From contig VCJN01002489.1 of assembly GCA_006384855.1 (NCBI GenBank), positions 248,001-312,000 on the forward strand: a DNA stretch of 64,000 bases, in the 5' to 3' direction. Position numbers and translations under genes: made by a program. Below, in pieces: positions 47,401 to 58,339 of the stretch (position 1 is its first letter; each line of letters starts with the position of its first letter). Origin of the DNA: Tetraselmis striata. Its lineage: Eukaryota > Chlorophyta > Chlorodendrophyceae > Chlorodendrales > Chlorodendraceae. The notes below the pieces were generated by a model, which searched no databases, had not been told where the DNA came from, and saw only the letters and a list, made by a program, of their open reading frames with translations.

Positions 47401-49299
47401 GCTGCCCCAGTTGCTCTGCGCAGTCGCGCAGCGCCGCCAGCGTGGCCGCCAGTGGGCGGTGCCACCGCTCGCGGCGGTACACGGGAGCCACGCTGCGAGG
47501 GGCGAGCGGGCGGGCCCCTGAATGAGCCAGAGCATGAGGCAGCCTCCCCTCCCCCCCCCTTGGGACATGAGCGTAACACTGGTGTTTGCAACACCTACTC
47601 AACATCGGCTTTTCTCCAGGGGGAGGGGGGGATCCAGGTGCGGAAAGCTCTACATAGGCGACAGCTGCGTTTATATCGCCATCAAGTAAACGGACAAAGT
47701 ATAGATCCTGACTACGGGTGCCAACGTACCTGTAGGGACCGTCATTACAAAACAGGTTATAAGGCATGCAACCCGCAAGACGAGCATTTGCTATAGTTCC
47801 AGGGCAGCGCAGGTTCCTATTCGCCTTGTTCTTATTGCGCCGCCATCTGTGGTGAAAGTTTGCGATGGAATGATTTACGTCCCGCGTACGAGGAGCAATC
47901 GTCAAATAGTCGGCCATTAGATACCGGCCACAGGCAACAAAAGGTCTCCCGCACACGTCACGGAGTTTGGCATGTTAGCCCCCGCTCCCCCCCTTCAACC
48001 CCCAACCCCCCCTCAAGCCCCGCACCTGTCCAGCAGCTTGCGTGCGTTGGCCGCCTCACCCACAGCCAGGTACTCCGCCGCCATGAGACTGGCGACATGG
48101 TAGATGGCGCGCGGCGCACGCTGCACGTCCGCGTTGCCGCGCTTTATGGTCAGCTTCTTGTAGCCTTCGTGCGCTTTGCTGAGCAGGTCAATCGCCTGGG
48201 TGACGCCGCGGCAGCCAGAAGGGGCAAGGGAAACAGGGGGGAGGGCTCAGCTCTGCTTTGCTGGTCTGTAAAAACCACATCAAATGCTTCTCGAAACGAA
48301 TACGATTGTCGACGCGATAGTTATACGATCTATCTGGAACGCTGCGAATAGAACTCGCCCTGCCTGCCAGGGGTCAAATGTAGAGAAAACCACGTAGCGG
48401 AACAAGAGCAAACGCTCTTATAGATTGCCTACATCCCAATTTGAGGCGTGTGATACGGGTCTATGTGGGCGTAGCAAGGCAGTGAACATGCATGACCAAG
48501 CTGACCTCATGGTGTGCTTGTCTGATGCGCTGCTTATACATCGGACAGGACCACGTCAAAACACAAATAGAGGTGCCATTTCAATCGGATCAGATCCGCC
48601 TGACGGGTTGCCACCGATACGCATTATGCGATTCCCCCCCCCTCTCCCTTTCCCTCCCGGCAGTGATGTTGCCACGATTTCGTCGTATAATAAACAATCC
48701 AGGACATAGCCCTGATATATACATTGCTCATGTACAAAGAAAGAGCCTCATGAGAAAGGACATCCCACTGCACAGCATGGAAGTCCGGTACTTGAGCGCA
48801 AGCCATGCTCCGAGTCGGCACGCATGGACAGCCGAAGCTTGAGGGCGAGCGCGGGGGGCGCTCCGAGCGCGGGGGGCGCTCCGAGCGCGCCTCCCAGAGG
48901 ACAATCAGACGCATGCTGCTGTGTGCGCCGGCTGGCAAGCTTGTTTCCTTCCTATCCCTGCCTCAGGGTCCCTAGCGCGCCCCCACCTGCTGGGAGTAGT
49001 GGACGTCCTTCTCCTCGCGCGCCAGGAAGCTCACGTACTGCGCGTCCGTCATGCTCCCCGCCGGCTGCTCGCCCGGGCGCGGCACCACAAGCTGCCCCAC
49101 AAACGGGCCCGCCACGCAACCTGCCTCCTCTGCGCCCTGGGGCTCGCCCGCGCGCGCCGCAACCGCGCGCCGCTTCATCACCGCGTCGGCGGCGCACTGG
49201 AAAAAGTACGCCGGCTGGGCCGACCTGCGAGCCTCGCGGCCAGCAGTCAGGCCCACAGCCCAGCCCAGCCCACCCCCCAAACCCTCTACAAACCCTAAC

Positions 49300-49330
<31 letters not shown>

Positions 49331-52300
49331 ATTTATCCCAGCGAGGTAGGAGGGGAGGGGAAGGGATGACCTTGTGTCGGGCAGCAGACTAGCATCCACC
49401 CGCTCCAGCAGCAGCTGCCCCGTGACGCTGTACTGCCGGCATGCCCAGCCCCAATGCGCAGCGGCAGCCGCAGGGGGCAGCGTGTGCCGCGCCGCCGCGC
49501 GGCGGAACGTCTGCATGTGCCGCTCAAAGTGCGTGAGCGCCTCCGCGACGCGCTGCTGGTGCAGCAGCAGCGCCATGATCTTGATGTGCAGCTGCTCCGC
49601 GACAGCGCAGACCTCGGCGTACTGCTGCACCACGTTGATGCCGTCGTCTAGGTAGCCGGCGGCTGCCTCCTGGCAGTGAACAAACGCCGTCTGGAACACC
49701 CCCGATTTCACAGAGTCAGCCCCTCCGCCCTGGACCAAACCCTCTCAAAGCAATGGGATCCTCCATGATGATTCTTCCCACCGCGACGGCAGGGGCCCCT
49801 GACCACCGATCCCTTCTGTCAGTCGCCACCACCCAGCAGCATAGAGCAGACAACCCCCCTTCCTCACCACCTTCCTCACCCCCACTTCTCTCCTTCTCCC
49901 CCAACATGACCGCCTTCCTCGATGATGAGCTACCAGCCGTGGCGCGCCAAGGCTTCAACGCCAGCGTGTGCCTCCCACAGTCACCAGGACTACGGCGACC
50001 CCACAGGGAAGCCAGTGACCTCCGGCCACCAGCACCGCAGTGAACCATGACCCACCCCCCCCCTTTCTACATCGCCCGATTGGCTCTCCCCGGTTACCAA
50101 TAGCCGCCACTCCACCAGCGCTGTTACCCGACTGCAAAAGACGTGACCGCGTGCCCTCAGCGCACAGTGGCGTCACAGCGTCTGCGCACACTTCTGATTA
50201 CCACTGCGTGTACGCCGGGCCGCAGATGTGGGCCGTCGCCGAAAGCGTTTGGACGGCGGCGGTGGTGGTGGTGTGCGGGCACGTGTTGGGGTGGGCACCT
50301 GGTAGTGCTTCAGCGCATTGGCCCAGTCCTGCCGGAACTCGCTGTACGCCGCCGCCTTGAAGCAGGCACGCAGGTTGTACGAGTAGACAGGGGTGGTGGC
50401 GACCTGGGTGGGGTGTGCGGGGTGCGGGAGGTGGGGTCAGGAGGGTCAGCGCCGGTGATAGGGCTGGCGCAGCACCTGTAGCTGGGCCTGGGAGGTTTTG
50501 CACGTGGGGTCCGGCGCTGGCAAGGTGGGCGGGGTGCTGGCAGGGAGTGCCGGGGGGTGGGAGGGGGGGGGATGTGGGAGGGTTCGCGATGCGGGCGTCA
50601 CCTTGGCGCGCTCCGCCGCCTTACTAAGCACACGCCGCACCTCCTCCGAGTAGAACTGGCCAGCCTGCTCAAGGATGGCCTGACGAGGGGGGGGGGGGGG
50701 GGGGGGGACCAAGGGGGTCACAAGCGAGGAAGGGAGGCCCAGGGGGGGGGGGGGGGGGGGGGGGGGCAGGCCTGTGTGACAGGCAGCTACACGCAGAGGC
50801 GGTTCTGGTGAGGTAGGCATGGGTGGACAGCAGTAGGAAGGGGCTGCATGGGGCAGGGCCCGTCCGAGGGCGGACGCGCGCACCCTGCCCAGCTTCCGAA
50901 GCGACGAGTCGGCCTCCTCGCGGCTAACTACCACCAGGGCGCGCGCCTCAATATCCGCCCGGCGGCGCAGCACCAGCCCGCGGTCCTCCGGCACCTGCGG
51001 CGGTTGATGAGGGGGCCACCCGCACGCGCACATCAGCACGCCGCTGGGCCGGCCCCCCTCCCTGTGATGGCCCACGACAGCCAGCTACCCCCCCCCCCCC
51101 CCCCCCCCCCTCCCCCTGCACGGATGGGACCTGGGTGAGTTCTGGCAGGTCCTGTCCGGTATGCACTCCACCAGGAGGCAGGGTAGCGGCGCACCTCGGC
51201 CGCACTGCCCACATTCTGCACGATGGCCACGACGATGCGTACGCCTCGCGGGCGGGTGGCGGTGCGCACCTACCAGCAGCCGCGGGCAACTTCAGCCGGG
51301 GGGGTGGATGGATGCGGGGTGAGTGAGGTAGATGCTCTGCGTGGGTAGATGTTCACGTGGACATTGGCGGGGTGTGGCATGGAGCTTGGGTGTGGGCGTT
51401 GTGATGTCAGGTAAAGATGCGGGCAATGGTGTTTGCGGCTGGATGTGTGAACCGCGGGGTGGTGAGTATCGGCTGGAATGTGAGGCTTCAGTGCGGCAAG
51501 GAGTTTTGTGTGTGTGGAAGGGTGGGGTGGGGTGGGGTGGGGGGGGGGGGGGGGGGGGGCACCCAGTCCAGCTGCTCGCAGGCACGCGTCCAGCTGCTTG
51601 GGTCGCCCACCACCCAATCCCTGAACAAACGTGTGCGCCCGGCGGGTCAGCTGCTGCCGGCCTCCCGCCCAGCCACTCGCAAGCCGCTGCCGCTGCTCCT
51701 GCTACAACAGCAAGAGAGAGAGAGAGACATGAAGAAAGAGGGAGGGAGAAAGAGGGTGCAGGGGGTGCCGCCCACCTGTCTATGAGGACGACGGCCACGG
51801 CGGGCGAGCGCTGCCGGTGCTTGGCAAACCAGTTGGCCTGGGGCCCACGCGCAGCAGGCAGCTCGTGGTCAAAGCAGCGATCAGTCAAGGGGGAGCGGCG
51901 GTCTGCGAGCTGGGTTGACACTGCGCCAGCATGCGGTGGATGGGCTGGACAGAAATTGGCCAGCTTGGGCAATAGCGTCAGGAGCAGGGGGAGGGGAGGT
52001 TGACATGGGAAGGCGGGTGGGCAGGTAGGGGCTGGGGGAGGAGGCTGCAGGGGAGGGGCGTGCCACCTTGAAGAAGTCGCAGGTGGGCACTGCAGCGCTG
52101 TGGGCCTTGCGCTCCGCTGCGGATGGGGTCAGTGGGGGCAGCCAAGTCAGGAATTGCGGACAGTGCTCCAGTAGCTATCACCGGAAGGCGAGAAGGGGGC
52201 TGCGGGTTGGGGCAGGGCAGCGTACGGAAGAGGCGCGAGGCATGCGCCGGGTCCGCGGCGCTGATGGTGTTGACGGGTGGCTTTTGCTGCGAGCGCAGAA

Positions 52301-52391
52301 ACTCCCGGATGCTGGCGTGCATGTCTGACCGCCCCAGCAGCGCCACCAGCGGCAGCGGCGGCGTCGTGAGCTCCGGCGGGTAGAAATTCAT
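36073..52391 (-). CDS. TRAPPC11: TRAPPC11 (foie gras / trafficking protein particle complex subunit 11), 26 exons
   Basis: Subunit of the TRAPPIII tethering complex acting in ER-Golgi and autophagy traffic. Exons in transcript order: 52226-52391, 52067-52116, 51776-51837, 51563-51620, 51195-51269, 50884-50994, 50602-50679, 50299-50403, 49371-49690, 48987-49224, 48026-48195, 47293-47492, 46445-46564, 45584-45742, 44768-45036, 44591-44653, 43784-44107, 41935-42093, 41341-41418, 40317-40367, 40070-40165, 38926-39025, 38057-38250, 37061-37207, 36184-36384, 36073-36096. Every junction keeps phase, giving about 1205 residues, close to the 1130-1190 of known members. Diagnostic stretches are the start MNFYPPELTTPPLPLVALLG, then VVGDPSSWTRAC, RIVVAIVQN, and the foie gras domain (ACFKAAAYSEFRQDWANALK, AEQLHIKIMALLLH, YFFQCAADAVMKRRAV, AIDLLSKAHEGYKKLTIKRG). 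The carboxy-terminal gryzun-type beta domains end with LPDVQLASARYAARL. Introns 12 and 24 start with GC. Exon 18 may instead end at 41911 with a third GC donor. Exon 13 and the short last exon are the weakest. Confidence 0.93.
37365..37740 (+). repeat. Imperfect direct duplication inside a TRAPPC11 intron
   Basis: Two copies of about 150 bp (about 37370-37510 and 37610-37740) share GGCCGGC(A/G)TAATTGTGTC, then ACTCGGAC and AGCACGCAATA, then GCGGCTTTTGAT. The flanks are GCGG-rich. It is non-coding. Confidence 0.6.
40640..40740 (+). repeat. Intronic repeat copy in TRAPPC11
   Basis: AGCCTCAAATTGGGCTTGCG, followed by GCTGTAGTTTCG and TTGGCAGGTCGGGCAGG, matches about 42800-42925 in the next intron region and, more weakly, 24795-24890 in the GT29 gene. 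Confidence 0.6.
42299..43010 (+). repeat. Intronic mosaic of repeats in TRAPPC11 (within 42094-43783)
   Basis: This intron of about 1.7 kb holds three repeats: the CT-rich unit shared with the GT29 gene (42299-42365), the GGGCTTGC/GGCAGGTCGGGCAGG unit (about 42805-42925), and a minus-orientation LINE-type tail (GGGACAGGACTGGCAACAGT, 42942-43005). No exon is needed here to keep phase. Confidence 0.6.
44420..44468 (+). repeat. GT- and GA-rich microsatellite in a TRAPPC11 intron
   Basis: GTGAGTGTGTGAGTGTGTGA-type sequence runs into about 13 GA dinucleotides and then a G homopolymer. Confidence 0.9.
48842..48896 (+). repeat. Tandem 18-bp self-complementary repeat
   Basis: GAGCGCGGGGGGCGCTCC occurs twice in a row, followed by a third partial copy (GAGCGCGCC). 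Each unit can fold as GAGCGC/GCGCTC around a G-rich loop. It lies in the TRAPPC11 intron just upstream (in transcript terms) of the exon at 48026-48195. Confidence 0.8.
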
Positions 52392-53320
52392 GGTGGCGCT
52401 CCTTTGTGCAGGAGGTTCCGCGTGCTGGGGGGGGGGGGGGGGGTTCCCTGCCCTGCCCTGCCCTGGCGCAGCGCTGCGCTGCCCTTGCCTGCCTGCCTGG
52501 CGGCCCTCACACCACGCTCGCCCCCTTGGCCGGCGCTGCCCCTCACGCCGCCGCTTCCGCCGCCCCGCTAGGCAGCCTGCGCCAGGGGCTGGGGGGGGGG
52601 AGGAGGGGCGGGGGGGGGGGGGGGGGGGGGCGGGTGGGTGGGGGGGGGGGGGATCAAGCACGAGGGTGATGCGACTGCTGGCAGAGGAGCGGCTGTGGGG
52701 TGTTGCTGGCAGGAAGAGGCAGACTGCCAGCAGGGAATCTAGCTGATCCAGACAAGCTGAGGTCTGGCAGCGGGTCCGAGCCTCAGTGGTGGTAGAGACG
52801 CAGCCCCAGGCGGGCCTCGTTGGTCAGGCGGGGGGGGGAGGTGCCTGGGCGGCTGGGTGACAGGCGGGGGTTTTGCCAACTTGGGAGGGGGGGGCACCAA
52901 GCTGGCGCAGAGGCCGCCAGCTGCCGGGCGGTGCTTGCCTTCGCTGGCCGGTTCGTCTGCAAGACGGGTCACGGGATGGGCACTGGAGGCCTGCTGGAGG
53001 GTCGGCCCAGTGAGCCGCACTACAAGCACCGCCTGGATGCCGGCGTCGCACCTCTGGGTGCTGCACGATCGTTCGTTTCCCCGCTGGCGGCATCACGTAT
53101 GGTAGCCAGTACCCCCTGAAATACCCTGGAGCACTGTACTGTATAGGCGCGATATATCAGTGGTGACGATTACCCACCCGTACCGGACGACCAGGAGTAT
53201 ATGAGATACTGGTACGGATGAGGGGCAAGGAACCCGGGCAATTTGCTTGAGCACCAGCATAAATAGGGTTAACGGAGCGTCGCCTACCCAGCTTTCCGTG
53301 TCGACTGGATTATTTGCTGG
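52392..53320. other. Region upstream of TRAPPC11
   Basis: Presumed TRAPPC11 promoter, with G-runs at 52430-52442 and 52611-52651. At 52783-52844 (minus) there is a possible terminal exon ending LTNEARLGLRLYHH and a stop. It has an acceptor-like CCGCCCAG just before it, and a gene fragment could continue up to about 53100. No product is recognised and no exon partner can be set with confidence. Confidence 0.35.
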
Positions 53321-53840
53321 TTCCCGCCGGCCCGTAGCTGGATTTCCTTCATCTGGATTTCTGTGTGGATTTCTTGGATGTTGCGTCTAGCACATGTAGC
53401 GACTAATCATTATTTGCTGCCTACACGGCCGTCGTAGCGTGCAAACTAGGGTTTCACTGGTGCCAGTCCTGTCCCGGGGGCGGGGGAAAATAACCCGGTT
53501 CCCGCCGGCCCGTAGCTGGATTTCCTTCTGGATTTCTGTGTGGATTTCTTGGATGTTGCGTCTAGCACATGTAATCATTATTTGCTGCCTACACGGCCGT
53601 CGTAGCGTGCAAGCTAGGGTTTCACTGGTGCCAGTCCTGTCCCGGGGGGGGGGAAAAATAACCCGGTTCCCGCCGGCCCGTAGCTGGATTTCCTTCTGGA
53701 TTTCTGTGTGGATTTCTTGGATGTTGCGTCTAGCACATGTAGTCATTATTTGCTGCCTACACGGCCGTCGTAGCGTGCAAGCTAGGGTTTCACTGGTGCC
53801 AGTCCTGTCCCGGGGGCGGGGAAAAATAACCCGGTACCGT
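53321..53840 (+). repeat. Three tandem copies of a unit of about 165 bp ending in the LINE-type tail
   Basis: Units start with GGTTCCCGCCGGCCCGTAGC, continue through TGGATTTCTTGGATGTTGCG, CACGGCCGTCGTAGCGTGCA and TTTCACTGGTGCCAGTCCTG, and end TCCCGGGGGCGGGG plus an A-rich stretch. Copies begin near 53322, 53501 and 53668. The third is followed by an opposed tail copy at 53858. They look like head-to-tail short retroposons or an amplified 3' end. Confidence 0.75.
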
Positions 53841-53857
53841 CACCGATTCCTGAACTC

Positions 53858-55575
53858 ATTTTTTTCGCCCCCGGGACAGGACTGGCACAAGCAGTGCCGT
53901 TGCAGCGTCTCTACGACGGCCGTTTAGGCAGCGATCCAGTCACGGAAAGCCCTGGGTAGGCGACGCTCCGTTGTAGTCATCAAGCCAGTTGCCGAAGCAC
54001 TCTGCAAGACTTATTAGAGGCCAGTGACGGAATTTCCAACACTACTGTTGGATCATCGTCTAAAATGCTGTCATGAAAATACCACGAAAGGTCCGCCCTA
54101 CCTCTCGGCGTCGACCCATTCGAGTAATGCGAGTTGGGGCAAGCCCCATCCCGCGGAGCAAAGCATCTCGGGAGTGCGATACATGTGCAACAAAGAAGGC
54201 AATGTGAGGGAGGGCCCGACGCCATAGCTGGAAAAATCCCACTCCATGTATAATCCAGGGCGCCGTGAGGGAGGGGGGGACCCCGCCCAAAATAAAGGCA
54301 ATTAAATCCGCAGGTGTTGACGCAATATCCTGACTACTGAAACAATCCCTAAACTCCGGAACAACCCCAAATTATGACGGTGATACCCCCACCGCGGGCA
54401 CTCCACCAACATATGTTCGATAGTCTCATATTCACCTCCGCCACATGCACAGCAGTGTTCAAGAAACTGCTTTGGCATGGCATGAATCTGGGCGAATCGG
54501 TGTGCAGTCGGAAATACTCGGGTGCGTAATTGTATGATAATATGCAGCCCGGCCACAACCCCCGCGGGGACACCCACACCGTATTGTAGTGGCAATGGGT
54601 TTGACGCATAAGACACCTAGACATATATACCCCAGTTTTAAGTGCGTGTTAACGATGCCGACGATTTGTAACGCGCCCACACCGATGCCTTTACTAGTTT
54701 AGCGGCATCGCGCGCGGCTAGTGAACTCCACTCAAGGGGAAGGAGCGCCCCCTCAGCTAGCTCTACGTTCGCCCTAGCTAGTAGATCTAACCACCGCACA
54801 GTCCCCGACGTCGGTGGCTAGCTCTACGTCCGCCCTAGCTAGTAGATCTAACCACCGCACAATCCCCAACGTCCACGTTGCTGTTAGGGCGCGCCGGACT
54901 TGGCTGATCTACTAAATGGGTTATACATGTATTCAAGTCGGATGCTTTAAGGAACACCCGAGCCCGTGCCGCAGCGGCCGTAGCCTCTGTGGGCGCAATA
55001 TCCGATTCCCTCATCATCGGTGCAGTGGCCACCCCTGGGGAGTTTTTACCCACCGCCCCGATGAGGCACCGCAAGCACTGATTGCGTACGGTTTGTAACT
55101 TATTTGCGCCGCTAGTTCTATCCATGCCCCATACTTCACACCCGTAAGTTAAAACCGGCAGTACACAAGTTTTAAAGACAGACACACGCACATTAATAGG
55201 AAGTATGTCCCGTCCACCGACTAGTACCGAATCGAGCGCCTCAATGGCGCGTCTACCCCTCTTAACTCAGTCGTCTACTATGTGCCGCATACCTAAATCC
55301 GAGTTAATGACGGTACCCAAATACCTATATTAATTTACAACCGGTACCCGTTCCCCCCCAAGCCGCCATCGGGCAGCTTGTTTGCGTAGCGCGGTCTTGT
55401 CGGAATATCGGCCTAATGCCATCTCTACCCCATACTTAGATACCCCAAATACCATAAAATGGTCGTCCGCCCATTGCGAGAAGTGGGCGAACATGGCATG
55501 CATGTTATCGAGCGAGCATGTGATACCAACAGCACCGTCCGCGTATAGCTGACCTGGCACCCTTAGTGGTTGCAC
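53858..55575 (-). mobile_element. Non-LTR retrotransposon (LINE) relic, 3' part
   Basis: Minus-strand reading shows part of a reverse transcriptase. A QLYADGAVGITCSL stretch (about 55550) stands where the active-site YADD should be, with the second Asp replaced by Gly. It is followed by FAHFSQWADDHFMVFGVSKY and, downstream, CVLPVLTYGCEVWGMDR (about 55160), typical of the end of LINE reverse transcriptases. A carboxy-terminal zinc knuckle follows (HCCACGGGEYETIEHMLVEC, about 54420-54470). The 3' end carries the recurrent tail (53858-53945). Frameshifts, a changed catalytic residue and loss of the 5' part make it dead. Confidence 0.85.
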
Positions 55576-56116
55576 TTACTTCAGTCCATGTGTCCCTTTT
55601 TGAACTCGGCGACTTCATGTTCATGCTCACCGCGGTAGAGAAGGAAAGGAAATGTTCGCATGGAGCATACTTTTACTGTACCTATCCTATTATGTACACT
55701 GTATCGTAGATTCGTAGGGTGCCTCCTTGATGTGCTGCCCCCACGCGGGTGTTCTAGGGCATTAAGGTCAGGGGTTTAACCATTGTGGGGCCGCATTTGC
55801 CAAAGATGTGAATCCCTTACATTTTTGGGTGTGAGTAGGGCCACGGGGTGTACTGTCCGCATTGAAAAGAGTAGCATAGCGGGGTGGGTGGGTTGCGCTA
55901 GCTGGCCAGCTGCGCAAAGGCAGCAGGTGGACTCACCTCCTGGTGCGGGTGAGTCGTGCAGCAGAGCTGTCGCATGCTGTCGCTAGCGCCGCTGAACATC
56001 GGGAAGTCCAAGCGGTACGCGCGCGTACTGCGAGTACATGTAGCTAACATTCAAACTAGAATCTTAACGTTACCAGTACCGATGACAGAAAAGCCAAGTG
56101 TAATCAAATCTCTATA
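55576..56116. other. Spacer between the LINE relic and the recombinase relic
   Basis: No gene is recognised. A block of about 30 bp, CCATTGTGGGGCCGCATTTG at 55781, recurs with few changes at 56138 (CCATTGTGGTGCCGCAATTG), on the other side of the recombinase stop codon. It may mark an element boundary. Confidence 0.4.
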
Positions 56117-57337
56117 TTACCAATATGACCATTTAACCATTGTGGTGCCGCAATTGCCATCATGCCGCCCATGGGCGGGCAGCCTCTTGTTCGTCGCTGG
56201 CGGCCCACCCCAAGGGGTAAGCCAGCCGAAGAGCTGCCACGATGCCGCACACGGCAGCGCCGTGGGATTGACGTAGTCGAGCACGACGCTGGACAACTGC
56301 GCCCAACCGCCAAAGTGCTTGATCTTCTTCAGCACCACGCCGATGGCGTACGCCGCAGTGGCAGCGCCTTTGCGGAGAGAGTGTGACGTCCACACAAATC
56401 CGGGAGGCGGGTGCTCCTCCAACATATGTGCCACTACCTGCAACCAGTCTTTAACGGTGGCCGATGTCCACGATGCCGCCGGCTCGTCGTGGGTCACTGC
56501 CCACCGGGCTGCCGGCAGCCCGCGCTGACTGCAAAAAACTGCGCGTGCGGCATCAAATAGAGCATCAGCCGGGCCGCAATCCGGGGCTGCGCGCGCCCCG
56601 GAATATGACACTGTAACTTGCGGTCACGATGTTGCCCTCGTTTGCCTGTTCGATCCCGATGGTACGGTGGGTTTGTACCATCAGCATTGACCGTCAAATC
56701 GCCCGTTTATTGGCAAGCTACGCCGGCCTTGCCACGCGCGTAGAACACATACATGGCAACGCATGCCATCGTGGCGCCGAACAAGAGGATACGAGGATGT
56801 TGGTCGCGGGTCTATGTGGGTCCCAACTCCTCACGCATGGCCTCCGCCAGCCGCAATGTCCGTATGATCAACCGGCCGGGCACGACGATGCGGACCCTAG
56901 ACGGGTATGGCTCAACCTGCGATGCCGCGAGGCCCTTTCTCACCTTGCTGATGAGGTCGCCTTGCGCCACCGGCTCCGCGACGTGGTTGCGGTAGAAACC
57001 GTTGATCGCGGAAAGGTAAGGCTACAGACTGGCTGCCTTAGTTGACCGTCCCCCGCAAACCCTGCCACGCGATGTAGCGTGCGACGGTTGCCGCCGTGGC
57101 ACCCAGGGGCGGCACTCCATGCTCATCGCAGATATGTAGGAACGGGCGGATGGCACTGCCGTACGTACACGCGGTAGTCTTCGCGCACGCCGACGCGTAC
57201 AAATGAAGGGCCGTTTCGCCGAGTTGGTCGTTGCCTAGCACTAAACGTATGTACGGACGCATAGTATCTCCCCACGGTTTGTGCCGCTCGTCTGGATGTC
57301 CAAGAGATATTTTGCCTGCGCGGCACGCGTGGCGCAC
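56117..57337 (-). pseudogene. Tyrosine recombinase relic (element E)
   Basis: The best preserved recombinase in the window. At 57337-57038 the core-binding domain reads CAKTTACTYGSAIRPFL and VARYIAWQGLRGTV. After a frameshift it continues PYLSAINGFYRNHVAEPVAQ. At 56611-56117 the catalytic domain reads WTSHSLRKGAATAAYAIGVV (HxxR motif) and FGGWAQLSSVVLDYVNPTAL, with the conserved Trp and the presumed nucleophilic Tyr, then FGWLTPWGG. Two or more frameshifts and a stop separate the halves. No terminal repeats or gag-like part are clearly attached. It belongs to the DIRS/Crypton-type recombinase superfamily, related to elements A, B and D. Confidence 0.83.
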
Positions 57338-58339
57338 GCTGGCGTGACGACAGGCGTAGCACCTCTAGTCTGTAAGTACTCGTGGCAGTACTTGGTGAAA
57401 CATGACTATACTCGTAGCGTTTGGCGAATTGAGTTGTTTGCAGAATGTAATCTCTTGCAATATGCATGTGGCATTGGATATTTATCATGTAGCGGTCCGA
57501 ATCGGCACCGCGGATAGGCAGCTAGTATCCTGATAATTACGGAGTTATTTCTCCTTGCTCATCAACATGGCACATGCAGACAACGTTCTTGGCGGGGTTG
57601 CGGCCGCGCGTGCGGCACGTGATGGTGCTCCTGCGCCTGCGTCGCGTCGCTCGTCGGCATGTGTTGCTATGACCCGGGTCATTGGCTGCAAGCGTCCTCG
57701 CCGCGCCTGATAGCCTACCCGGGGCGGGGGTTCCTTAAGTTCCTGGCAGCTAAGTGACTTCGAGGTTCCCTTGGCTCCTTCTTGGTTCTTGGCTCCCTGT
57801 CCTCCTGCTCGACCTTGTTTTCAGGCTTATGTCTCTCTTTTGCTGGCAACCTTTCATAGTTGCTGTTAGTTCTATTGTAGTGCGTTTTTGTGAAAGCCCT
57901 GATGTAATTAAACATTACGGAGTTATAGGTCGTACTGTATGTTACAAGAAATATTACCGGCGTCTGGTTGTGGCCGTACCAGTAATAATACGCGTGAAAT
58001 GTCGGTACAGCAGTATGATTGTACGAGTACATGTACAATTACTTGGCCATAATATCGGCGTCGCAGGAAAGTGTCTGTTCGCGTCGCCGAAGGCCTGGCG
58101 CACATGCCGGTTGGCGGTAGTAGTGGACGCGCGATATAGCAGCAGCAACAACAACAATAGGTGTCAACGCTCCGGGATGGACTCTGGAAAACGCGATGGG
58201 TGGCGCGCTCGCAGGTTGGCGTATTCCTTTGAGCGTAGCGTGTCTTGCAGATGTCGGCTCGCCCTCGCGAAGTTGTGTAGCGTCTCGACACGTCGCAGCG
58301 CGCTGTATGGCTTCCAGCTGTCGTGACTTGACTCGTAGT
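57338..58339. other. Spacer with a direct repeat shared with 63295-63420
   Basis: At about 57768-57880 the strand reads GGCTCCTTCTTGGTTCTTGG, then CTCCCTGTCCTCCTGCT and GCTGGCAACCTTTCATAGTT. The same order with small changes occurs at about 63298-63405. No gene is recognised. A short frame at 57568-57709 (start MAHADNVLGG) is unsupported. The 3' end of the Ty3/gypsy element presumably lies within 57900-58340, but no LTR is identified. Confidence 0.45.

Noticed and set aside
47015-47956. 313-codon minus-strand frame taken as one protein
   Set aside because: Only 47293-47492 within it is a TRAPPC11 exon. The rest reads through introns and a poly-C run.
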